Positions 42,905 through 51,900 of a stretch of DNA of 64,000 nucleotides are shown piece by piece. Every line of letters begins with the position of its first letter. Positions within the stretch are counted from its first letter, which is position 1. Below the pieces are notes generated by a model, which saw nothing but the letters and a program-made list of their open reading frames with translations, ran no database searches and had not been told where the DNA came from. A program made the position numbers and the translations under genes. Source of the DNA: CANJXF01 sp043775015 (GTDB taxonomy: Bacteria > Verrucomicrobiota > Verrucomicrobiia > Limisphaerales > CANJXF01); NCBI GenBank assembly GCA_043775015.1, contig JAYVSV010000047.1:62001-126000 (forward strand). Direction: 5' to 3'.

Positions 42905-45900
42905 TTAGGGTACAACTAATATACGATAGTAGCGTTGTTCTGTAGCGCCCGCTAAAGGATCCACTTTGTAGCCGGATTCGTCCGTCGCTGTCACATCTCC
43001 GTCGAGGTTGGTCCACGTTGGATCGGACACGGTTGCTTTAAACTGGACCCGATATGTTTTGCCGGAAACAGCACTCCAGAAAATCTGCACCGGTCCAGAC
43101 TGAGGCGATGAGAGTGTGATAACCCGCAGAATGGAGCCAGCGTTGGTCGGGTCTGTTCCTGCTTGGAACTCCGCTGCGTCCGTTAGTCCGTCTTCGTCGT
43201 AATCACTGGTGCCATCGCGTTGAAGACCGTTGAAGTAGGCCAATTCCCAATCATCTGGGAGTCCGTCGTGATCAGAGTCAGAACGACTTAGCCGCAGAAC
43301 CATGACATCCCGGGAATCGTTATAGTCGCCGCCTGTGGTCAGATCCGTAGCGTAGGTTTCGAAAAGCACGGTGCTCCCGTCCATGCTGATCACCGGATTG
43401 CCTGAAAACCGATTGCCAGTTCCGGATCCGCCCCGGTTGATGCTCAGGAGAATAGTGCGGTTCAAGACCAGATCCCGCAGAAAAACATCACTCAGTCCGT
43501 TCGTATCGTTCGCGACCAGGTTTGAGGCACGACTCCGGAAGATCACGTAACGTCCGTCTGGGGTGAGCAAAGGGGAAAGCGACCGGTCGTTCCCGGCTCC
43601 TGTGCCATTTTGATTGACGCTCACGAGTGATGCTTGTCCGTTCGTTCGATCAATGAGATATACATCCGTAGTCAGGTTGGTATCCAAAACTGAATAGCTT
43701 TTGCTCCGCTCGCAGGCTACGAATCGTCCATTTGGGCTTAAGACAACGTTGACCGCATCAGTGAGAGTCGTAAGTGAACTTTTACTCGCCACATCAAACA
43801 ATAAAGTGTTCGTCCGGCGCTCCAAGGCGATCAAAGTATCGTTGGCCGCAAAGGTGGGATCCCGAGTGATAGAATTGGGGCCGCTTGAGCCGCCTACAAA
43901 AAAATTCGACGAAGATACGGAGTCCCAAAGGAAAGCAGAAGTGGAGCTAGCATTTAAGTTGGTAACCAAGGCCGAATTGCCACTTCCAAGATAGGTTACA
44001 TAACGTCCGTCAAGACTGATAGCAGCATTGTATGAGGCGTACGATCCTGCCGCTGTCCCCTGATAATTTCGGCTGACCAGTCGATTAGTTTCTTGAGCCA
44101 TATCCCGATAGTAAATCTGCCCGACGGTAGTGGCATAACCGCCCACCCCTGTTTCGCTACTTTGAAAGGCCAGGAAGTTACCCTGTTGACTAAACACCGG
44201 CAGCGACGGCGCGCTAACCTTTCCAACGCCGGCAATCAACACATTCGTCTGCGCTAAACGGTCGAAAGTGTATAAATTGAAACGGGTTCCCAACCCTGCC
44301 AATGGCGTGCTGTCAGGAATCGCTTCGAACGCAACCCACCGCCCATCACTGCTTATGACTGGGCGGCGTGATGGACCGCGCGAGAAACCGTTGAGGATTG
44401 TATTGAGCCGAATCCAACTATTTGAACCTGCATTGAGGTCACCGATCATCACGTCGCTATCCCGGTTTGTATCTCCGGAGCTGAGGTCGGAAGCATAACT
44501 TTCCAGGACGATGAATTGGCCATTGGAACTGACGCCGCCGGAAGTCAGTCGACTCGAAGCCGCCCCGGTGTTCACATTCAGGCTCGGTTCACGCACGGAA
44601 ATTAGTTCAGTAATTCCACTTAGCCGGTCAAAGAGATAAATGTTTCGGGTTCCGTTCGCTTCCGGCGCACCAATGAATGCAATCCAAAGTCCGTTGTCCG
44701 TCATCGTCGCGTCCGTTACAGGCGTGTTCGTTGTCACCGTCGTATTGGTGCCAGCGACTGCGTCGAAGAGCATCAGGTTTTTGGCCGAGTCTTGATAAAG
44801 CAGAAACCGCCCGTCGGATGAAAGGACCGGAACGAAATTTAAGATCGGTCCGGCGCTGTTTACCTGTGCAACTCTATAAGCAATCAGGGTCGTCGTTCCA
44901 GTCGTGAGATCACGTCGAAAAAGGTCGGCTCCAGATGAATTCGTGTCGTATTGCACCAGATTGTTGGACGAACTTGAGAAAACCACCACACTACCTTGCC
45001 TGCTCAAAACCGGAGATCCAGAACCGGAGGCGGAGTTGACTCCAGTGGCATTCACACTGACTAGGGTTGTTGTGCCGAGTAGGTTATCCCGCAGGAATAT
45101 GTCCAGCTCGGTGTTTAGGTCGTTGGTGGTGAGGTTCGACGCAGCGCTTTGAAATGCCACATAACGTCCGGTGCTGTCTGCGGAGGGGTTTTGCGAATCG
45201 CCATTGCCCAATGTGCCACCCGCACTGACACTGACCGCTAGATTCGATGAGCTTTGGAGGTCGCGAATAAACACATCGAGTTTCGCGTTTAAATCTCCTG
45301 CAACCAAATTCGCCGCCAAACTTTGGAACGTCACCCATCTCCCGTCATCGCTGATCTGTCGGTTACCGGCCCAAACCACGGAGGTTCCGGCAAAACTGGA
45401 GGTGTTATCTGATTTTCGAGTCACAAGCAGGGTGGTTGCAGAGCTCGTATCCCGAACGAATAAATCAACGGCGTTGTTTAAATCATTTGCTGCGAGGTTG
45501 CTCGACTGGCTGGCAAAAAGCACGTAACGTCCGTCGGGCGTCATGTCGGGTGCGCTCGAATCAAGGTTTCCTGGGCCTACACCATTGGTATCGACGCTCA
45601 CCAACGTAGTGGTTCCAGCAACGAGGTCTCGAAGGAAAATATCGGAAGCGTTGTTCGTGTCGTTTGGAACGAGATCACTCGAGGTGCTTTCGAAAACGAC
45701 GAACTGACCGTTGGAACTAATCGTAGGCGAATGCGATGCGCCGTTTCCGCTTTTTGTTCCAGTTGCATTCACGCTGACCAGGACTGTTTTGGAGAGCAGG
45801 CGATCCCGCACAAAAATGTCGAACGCACCATTGTTGTCGTTCGTGACCAGATTATCCGCCGTGCTGACAAAAACCACGAAACGGCCATTTGCACTCACGC

Positions 45901-46036
45901 CGGGATTATGGCAGTCGCTCGCAGATCCTGACGACAAAGCCACGGGCGAAATTAGTGAATCGACTAATGCATTCGCCAAGATGGAGGTGGCGATGCTCAT
46001 TGAGGTTAACAGAAATGCGAGGTAGCCAATCTTCAT
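42905..46036 (-). CDS. Large secreted TolB/PD40-type beta-propeller repeat protein
   Basis: A 1,043-residue exported protein with a signal peptide (YLAFLLTSMSIATSILANA). It then contains about 14 repeats of roughly 60 residues of the form SxDGRYVxFxSxxxNLVxxDxN, then DVFxRDxxxxTTxLVSV, a propeller-like PD40 pattern. A calcium-binding-like stretch DSDHDGLPDDWELAYFNGL followed by DYDEDGLTDAAEFQAGTDP lies near residue 960. The C-terminal 60 residues (TYRVQFKATVSDPTWTNLDG to RYYRILVVP) resemble the ends of other secreted proteins here. Start at 46036; the frame extends to 46102 but the signal peptide argues for the later start. The prepilin gene lies 25 bp upstream. Function unknown, probably surface associated. 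Confidence 0.88.
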   Translation of the reverse strand: MKIGYLAFLLTSMSIATSILANALVDSLISPVALSSGSASDCHNPGVSANGRFVVFVSTADNLVTNDNNGAFDIFVRDRLLSKTVLVSVNATGTKSGNGASHSPTISSNGQFVVFESTSSDLVPNDTNNASDIFLRDLVAGTTTLVSVDTNGVGPGNLDSSAPDMTPDGRYVLFASQSSNLAANDLNNAVDLFVRDTSSATTLLVTRKSDNTSSFAGTSVVWAGNRQISDDGRWVTFQSLAANLVAGDLNAKLDVFIRDLQSSSNLAVSVSAGGTLGNGDSQNPSADSTGRYVAFQSAASNLTTNDLNTELDIFLRDNLLGTTTLVSVNATGVNSASGSGSPVLSRQGSVVVFSSSSNNLVQYDTNSSGADLFRRDLTTGTTTLIAYRVAQVNSAGPILNFVPVLSSDGRFLLYQDSAKNLMLFDAVAGTNTTVTTNTPVTDATMTDNGLWIAFIGAPEANGTRNIYLFDRLSGITELISVREPSLNVNTGAASSRLTSGGVSSNGQFIVLESYASDLSSGDTNRDSDVMIGDLNAGSNSWIRLNTILNGFSRGPSRRPVISSDGRWVAFEAIPDSTPLAGLGTRFNLYTFDRLAQTNVLIAGVGKVSAPSLPVFSQQGNFLAFQSSETGVGGYATTVGQIYYRDMAQETNRLVSRNYQGTAAGSYASYNAAISLDGRYVTYLGSGNSALVTNLNASSTSAFLWDSVSSSNFFVGGSSGPNSITRDPTFAANDTLIALERRTNTLLFDVASKSSLTTLTDAVNVVLSPNGRFVACERSKSYSVLDTNLTTDVYLIDRTNGQASLVSVNQNGTGAGNDRSLSPLLTPDGRYVIFRSRASNLVANDTNGLSDVFLRDLVLNRTILLSINRGGSGTGNRFSGNPVISMDGSTVLFETYATDLTTGGDYNDSRDVMVLRLSRSDSDHDGLPDDWELAYFNGLQRDGTSDYDEDGLTDAAEFQAGTDPTNAGSILRVITLSSPQSGPVQIFWSAVSGKTYRVQFKATVSDPTWTNLDGDVTATDESGYKVDPLAGATEQRYYRILVVP

Positions 46037-46061
46037 ATTTAGTTTTCCCTCAAGCAGTTCA

Positions 46062-46862
46062 CTACTTAAGATATGCGGCTGCGGCTTGGATGCGGGCCAC
46101 ATCAGGATTATTTGGTGATGCGACGTTTAGGAAAATTTGCGCCCCTATAGGAAGCATAGTTCTGGGGTCGGACCACTGCCAATATTCGATATGTCCGTCG
46201 GCCATGGAAAGATTAGCTCCGCCGAGATGAAAGGAACCTGGATAATCCACTAAGCTTTCTTCTGGGGCGTTGGTAAAAAACTCTGCATCGTTGATGCTAT
46301 TGGGATGCTCGTCTAGGAACACGAACATGCGACCTGGCTGAGAGATTTCAGAAATTTTAGTCATACTTCGGTAATTCTGGCCCCATTGTGAGCCTGTAGA
46401 TCCCATAAACGCATTCATTGAATAGCTTCGCACTCGCAGTTTCGGAACTCCCCCAATCAGCAGAGTGGATGGATCAGCAGGGCATCGAAACAGCGATGAG
46501 GAATTCACATAAGGTCCGATGGCCGCGTAAGTCGCGTTCGTCAAATTCAAGGTGTTGGTATTGGCAGAATTCGAAACATTAAAGTCTATGTTGCCGCTAA
46601 CCCATGGTTTATTATTAGATCCCAAAGAGTTGGAAATGAGGTTGCCGGAATAATCATCAGAATACATGTGCCAGGCGACCATCAAGCGGCTGAGGTTATT
46701 GGCGCATCGTGCCCGGTCTGCGGATGTTTGACTGTGGGCCAACCCGTTCAAAGAGAGCAGCCCCAACAGGGTTACAACGGTCAGCACGACTAAAAGTTCA
46801 ATGAAAGTGAATGCAGGCTGATTCCTCCGATCATTCCTCGCTGCGGCCCAAAGTGGATTCAT
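46062..46862 (-). CDS. Prepilin-like protein with H-x9-DG motif
   Basis: A 266-residue pseudopilin-like protein: basic leader, FTFIELLVVLTVVTLLGLLS cleavage/methylation helix, CANNLSRLMVAWHMYSDDYSG (conserved in this family), and near the end H-x9-DG (HLGGANLSMADG) followed by HIEYWQW. Start taken at 46862 (MNPLWAAARND); ATGs at 46883 or 46958 are possible and no clear ribosome-binding site decides. It is upstream of the propeller-type gene, 25 bp apart, in the duplicated-end segment. The exact partner and substrate are unknown. Confidence 0.88.
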   Translation of the reverse strand: MNPLWAAARNDRRNQPAFTFIELLVVLTVVTLLGLLSLNGLAHSQTSADRARCANNLSRLMVAWHMYSDDYSGNLISNSLGSNNKPWVSGNIDFNVSNSANTNTLNLTNATYAAIGPYVNSSSLFRCPADPSTLLIGGVPKLRVRSYSMNAFMGSTGSQWGQNYRSMTKISEISQPGRMFVFLDEHPNSINDAEFFTNAPEESLVDYPGSFHLGGANLSMADGHIEYWQWSDPRTMLPIGAQIFLNVASPNNPDVARIQAAAAYLK

Positions 46863-46937
46863 GGAGCGACACTGGGTTAACATGCCTCTGAGGTCAATTC
46901 GAAAATCAGGTGAAAACCTGGCCAATACGTGAGTGTT

Positions 46938-47057
46938 TTGGCGGCGAAAGGAATTCACAGTTTAACCAAAGAAGAGCACGCCTTCCTCAGCGGCGTTTCC
47001 GACAAGTACAAAAGACGGGCGGAATCCAAGAAACCGGAATCCAAGTTGGTCATTTGA
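46938..47057 (+). pseudogene. Direct repeat copy B: second rhomboid 3' end
   Basis: Encodes KGIHSLTKEEHAFLSGVSDK, then YKRRAESKK, and a stop (TGA instead of TAA), i.e. the rhomboid C-terminus without the gene. The frame is intact. Confidence 0.92.
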
Positions 47058-47137
47058 AGCCGAACTGAAACCGGTTCGCTCGTCTTATCTCTGACTTGTT
47101 CTTGACCCGACTCAAATTCCGCTCACAAATTAATCCC

Positions 47138-48256
47138 ATGAACTATTTCTCTAAAGCGTCGTTCGCCGCACTTCCAACTAAAGGTCGCGCGCGAATTTTT
47201 CTTTTGCTCAGTCTGCTGGTGGTGCTTTCGGTGGTCTCCGGTTGCGCGACGCGTTCGGGAACGTTCGCCCCTCGCCAGGGTGATGAAATCATCGTGGCCG
47301 GAAAAATGGTTCACACCGGGACGCGGGTTGTGACCTGGATGGACCCGGGTGGCTACGACGCCTATCGCACCGAGCGCCGCTTTGCACCGTTCGAGGAATC
47401 CGACTTCACGATTTCAAAGGAAAAGGTTGCCGACCTCAAGTCGCCTAGTCGTTTCAATTTGCGCAAAGCGGGGCTTTCGCCGGAAGAAATCGAGCGCGTC
47501 CGCGGCGGTGGTTGGGATTTGCCATTGTTGCAACGGGTGGTGGATCAATTCGTATTGCACTTCGACGTTTGTGGAACGAGTCGCCAATGTTTCAACATAC
47601 TGCACGATCATCGCGGGCTAAGCGTTCATTTCATGCTCGATGCGGATGGGACAATTTATCAAACGCTCGATTTGAAAGAGCGCGCCTATCATGCGACCAG
47701 TTCCAACACCCGCTCGGTGGGGATCGAAATCGCCAACATCGGCGCTTACAGTTCCAAGGAAAATGACCCGTTCGAGCAATGGTATAAAAAGGAACCGAAC
47801 GGCCAGACTACGTTGATCTTCCCTGGAAAATTCGTGGGAACGAACCGCTTCTACACTCCGAAGTTTGTTGGGCATCCCGCGCGTCCCGAGCCTGTCGTTG
47901 GAACTGTGCAGGGACACGAGATGCGCCAGTACGATTACACCCCGCAACAGTATGAAGCGCTGGTGAAATTGACCGCAACGTTGTGCAAAGTCTTCCCAAA
48001 ACTAAAATGTGATTATCCGCGTGATGCGGAAGGGAAACTGGTCACCAAGAAACTCGCTGACGATGAGCTGAGCAACTATCAGGGCGTTCTCGGGCACTAC
48101 CACATCCAGACCAACAAAACCGATCCCGGCCCGGCCTTGCAATGGGACTATCTGATTCAAAATGCGCGACAAATTCTGGAGCCAGCCAGTAATGTTCGCG
48201 CCGCGACGATGCAAATGGAAAACCGTTTTCCGAAAAAATTATCCGTTGGAAAATAG
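47138..48256 (+). CDS. N-acetylmuramoyl-L-alanine amidase family lipoprotein
   Basis: A 372-residue protein with a lipoprotein signal (FLLLSLLVVLSVVSGC, Cys36) and an Amidase_2 domain: VLHFDVCGTSRQCFNILHD, RGLSVHFMLDADGTIYQTLD and RAYHATSSNTRSVGIEIAN contain the zinc-ligand His and acidic residues. It hydrolyses the amide between muramic acid and the peptide in peptidoglycan and is probably anchored to a membrane facing the wall. The later part (GHYHIQTNKTDPGPALQWDY) has the third zinc ligand region. Start at 47138, which places the signal peptide first; the frame begins at a TTG at 47096. Confidence 0.9.
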   Translation: MNYFSKASFAALPTKGRARIFLLLSLLVVLSVVSGCATRSGTFAPRQGDEIIVAGKMVHTGTRVVTWMDPGGYDAYRTERRFAPFEESDFTISKEKVADLKSPSRFNLRKAGLSPEEIERVRGGGWDLPLLQRVVDQFVLHFDVCGTSRQCFNILHDHRGLSVHFMLDADGTIYQTLDLKERAYHATSSNTRSVGIEIANIGAYSSKENDPFEQWYKKEPNGQTTLIFPGKFVGTNRFYTPKFVGHPARPEPVVGTVQGHEMRQYDYTPQQYEALVKLTATLCKVFPKLKCDYPRDAEGKLVTKKLADDELSNYQGVLGHYHIQTNKTDPGPALQWDYLIQNARQILEPASNVRAATMQMENRFPKKLSVGK

Positions 48257-48281
48257 AAGTGGTTTGCCAAAATTAATTCGC

Positions 48282-48647
48282 ATGCGCCGGCGCACGTTCC
48301 GAAAGCTGAAAACGGCGGGCGAATCAGGCTTTCACCACCATGTCTATGTGGTGCTGCTTGATCCCAGGGCGGCAAAGAATCGTAAAATCATCGCTGCCAA
48401 CCCGAAGCGGGATCGAAGCAAGCCTTGTGTTTATGTGGGGATGACCGGGCTTACCCCGGAGCAACGGTTTCAGAATCACAAGAGAGGAATCAAGGCTGCC
48501 AGTATGGTGCGGCGCTTTGGGATCCATTTGCTACCTGAGCTATTCGAGTTCCTCAATCCAATGCCGTTCGATGCTGCACTTGCCATGGAGCGGGAGCTGG
48601 CCGAAGAACTGCGCGAGGCTGGTTACACCGTGGCAGGGGGAACCTAG
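48282..48647 (+). CDS. GIY-YIG-like small protein
   Basis: A 121-residue protein with VYVVLLDPRAAKNRK, then PCVYVGMTGLTPEQRF, then QNHKRGIKAASMVRRFG. The two short hydrophobic strands separated by a turn and the Arg of EQRF match the GIY-YIG nuclease fold in a minimal form. The catalytic Tyr and Arg positions look preserved, but the Glu in the C-terminal helix (ALAMERELAEELREAGY) is only a candidate. It follows the amidase by 25 bp. Nuclease function is inferred; the family also has non-catalytic members. Start ATG at 48282; a longer frame to 48162 overlaps the amidase. Confidence 0.7.
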   Translation: MRRRTFRKLKTAGESGFHHHVYVVLLDPRAAKNRKIIAANPKRDRSKPCVYVGMTGLTPEQRFQNHKRGIKAASMVRRFGIHLLPELFEFLNPMPFDAALAMERELAEELREAGYTVAGGT

Positions 48648-48935
48648 TGATTCGCGGGCTGGCGCGCGTGTGCCTTACGCGGCGGTGTCGGAGTAGGTTG
48701 TTCCATGCGTCACGCACGCTCCACCATCCGCCCTTGGCAGTTTTAATATCATTTTTCAGTGCCCAACTCGACTGAACCGTTTCTGCTGATGTCTGGAGAA
48801 CCGCGCGAGAGGTCTCTGCCTACGCACAATCACAAAACGCCTTGACCGCTTGTCATCTAAAAGATAACAGTCATGGACAAACTTTGGCATAGTCGCGCCG
48901 CAAATTAAAAACCTGTGACAACCAACTTTCCAGCA
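48648..48935. other. Spacer before the giant secreted-protein gene
   Basis: 288 bp without a recognisable gene, RNA or repeat. A promoter-like sequence lies at 48842-48870. Confidence 0.6.
48842..48870 (+). promoter_or_regulatory. Possible sigma70-type promoter for the giant gene
   Basis: TTGACC and TAACAG separated by 17 bp, about 66 bp before the ATG at 48936. The -10 is weak, so this is a candidate only. Confidence 0.35.
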
Positions 48936-51900
48936 ATGCCATCGAATTCTGTCTTGCGTCGCCTATGGTTCCTTTTTCCATTCGTTCTGCTTCCACTCGT
49001 AGAAACCACTGCGAGGGCCAGCCCAACGATCATGCGCGTCAATCAGAACGCGCCCGTCAGTTCCAGGCGTGACGGGACTTCGTGGGCCAACGCTTACGTA
49101 AACCTATCCATGGCCATCAGCAACGCCAATCCGACGGCCAACAGTCCGGTTGAGATTTGGGTCGCTCAAGGCACCTATAAACCGACCGCCAGCACAAATC
49201 GAAATGCCACCTTTGGGCTCAAGAGTTACATGTCAATTATGGGAGGATTTGCCGGCATTGAAACAACGCCCGAACAACGTCTGTTTTTTCAAAACGCCAC
49301 CGTGTTGAGTGGTGACATTGGTCAGCCTCAGATAAACCCGATCAAAGACAGCACGAACGCACAGCCGTTCTACAACTCGGTTTATCCGGTTGACGTGGAA
49401 GATTCCGGTCTTCGGGATAATTGCTACAACGTTGTCACCGCTGTGGGCGTTACCAACGCAGCGCTGGAGAAGCTCATCATTGCCGGAGGCTGCGCCAATG
49501 GACTCAACACCAATGGACAACCGTATTCTCCGACACAGATTGAGGACATGGCCACGATGGCACTCACCGAGGAAACTCAGGGCGCTGCTTTCAACGCTTT
49601 CATGGCTGGCAAACCGATGGCCGAGCTTGGACGCGCGATTGCTGGCGGCGGCATTTTTGTTTCAGACCGTTTCGAGCGATCCAGCGCGGAGCCGACTCTG
49701 GTGGTGGAACGGTGTATTGTCATGGGCAATTACGCTCTCGGCTATGGTGGAGGGATCGCGGTGCAGCAAGCCGACATTTTCGTCCTCGACAGCTACATTT
49801 CCGGCAATCGATCCGGCGCTGAAGGAGGTGGCTTTTGGGGACAGAACCAACACTCGGCTTTTATTGGTTGCGAGTTTCGCGCCAACACAGCTCTACTCTC
49901 GGGCGCAGGCATCCATCAGGAATCTTGGCCTTCGACAAAAACTGTTGTTCCCAGTCTGTCGGATAGTCAATTCAAGGCACAGACAACCCTCTCGCGGCAG
50001 GAATATCACAACTTCGTCGCCTCTGGCCTGGCCATGTTCAAACTCTCCGCCCTTTCCAGCTTCGTTCCGCTCGATGATGTGGATCAGCGCGAGGCCTCCT
50101 ACCGGGAATCCGAGAGATTCCAAGCGTATGTCGTCGAGAAGGATATGATTATGGGGCGGACCGCTCTGGCTCTTATGGCGGTCAAAGGCCTTTATACTGC
50201 CTATGAAACTGGACAAGGCTCCTTGTCCCTTGGTCTCATCAAATACAAATCCGGCGGGGCGATGAACGCTTATGCCGTGGTCGCCGCCGCCGTCGCGCTG
50301 GTAGATGCGGGCTTTGCTATTGCGCAATGGGCGGGTGTCAGTCCCGACAATCAGCATGTAAAAAATTGGCAGGCTTTTAGCGGCCCTTTCAATAAGTACG
50401 CCACCATTAATGGCCTAGCTATGACCATTTCCATCGCGGCGATTTGCCATTTTACGGATTGCAACGAAAGCATCGAGACCTCTGCCTGGGACGTCAAACA
50501 CTGGCAACGGCTGGCGTTCAATAGATCCGATCCCCGTACCATCACTAACTGCCGGTTCATCGACAATTTAGCTGGCAGCACCGGCGGTGGCGTTTTTGTG
50601 CTCTACGATAACGTCGATATCGAAGGTTGCGAATTTACCGGCAATCGTGCCGATGTTGGCGGAGGCGGACTTTACCAGGGAGGTTGGAATTCATCCTTTG
50701 TTCTCAATTCCGCGTTCCGAAATAATCACTCCATCCTTGGAGAAAGCGCCATTGCCAATAAAAGCCATTGTCTCGCCGAAATCGTCAACTGCACGATCAT
50801 CAACAACGGCTCCGAAGACACCAACGGTTATGCTGTTTCCAGCGACTCTGGCGCTGAAGTTCAAATCGCCAACTCGATTCTTTGGGGTAACACCAACGCT
50901 CTTGCCACAAACTCGCTCGGCGGAGCGGATGTTTTTGTGCCTACTCGCGCCTCAATTATCCAGTCAGCGCTGTCGGCTACTCCTCCCGATACAAATACTA
51001 TTAAAGATCTCAAAAGCGCGGGCGCGAGTTATGTGGATTACATCGGTTTGTGCGAAATCAGCCATAGTTGTGTTCAAAGTTTGAAGCGTCTCCCCATCGG
51101 TCAGGATCATTTTGAGAAATTCGTCCTAGCTGCGGGCGATCTGGAAAAAGCCCGGGGTTTGGCCGCGGATTTTGATTACGGCGAACCACGCGGACTCTTG
51201 CGGCTCTTCTCTTTTTATAATACCGGCGAAGGCATCCGCCCGAATTTGCTCAAGAATGGAAATATCAATTCCGACCCCATGCTCACCGTCCATTTTGAAT
51301 CCCGGTTTATAGGTTTGCAGCCGGGCGAATTCTCGCCGGTGATTGACGCCGGGACCGGGTTGCGACTGGACAACGGCTGGGTCGATAGCGGCACGGGAAC
51401 GGATATTGTCGGCGAAGCGCGTGTCAAAGGCGGCAGCATTGACATGGGCTGCATTGAAAGTCAGCTCCCGCCGACGATGTATGTTCGTCCCGCGTTTGTT
51501 GGCGGAAATGGCAGCGGCGCCAATTGGGCCAATGCGACAACCAATCTGCAATTTGCTTTGAATTCCGGTGGTAGCGTTTTCGTTGCGGCTGGCACCTACA
51601 AACCGCCGGAAAATAATCCCGCCAATCGGTTTATCCTGAAGAACGGCTGCAAAGTCTTTGGCGGTTTCAATCCCGCTGCCGGAATCACAAACCTGGCGCA
51701 GCGAAATTTCACGACCAATAAAACCATCATCAGCGGGGACATCGGCGCGATTGGAAATGATTCAGATAACAGCCGCACTCTTTTTTATGCCGAGGATGTG
51801 GATGGGCCGCAGGAGGATATTTCCGAAGGGCGACTGGAAACTTTCGTGGACGGATTTATTTTTACCAAGGCAAGAGGACTGGCGGTAGGAGGTGTGCCAG

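Larger units (their letters stand above)
42766..47057. mobile_element. Candidate inserted segment with two genes, bounded by rhomboid 3' ends
   Basis: The 4.3-kb segment contains a prepilin-like gene and a large secreted propeller-type protein gene, both on the minus strand opposite to the rhomboid gene, and ends with a second copy of the rhomboid 3' end. No transposase, integrase or terminal repeats were seen. The arrangement matches that at tatD/hicBA. Whether it moves is inference. Confidence 0.4.
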
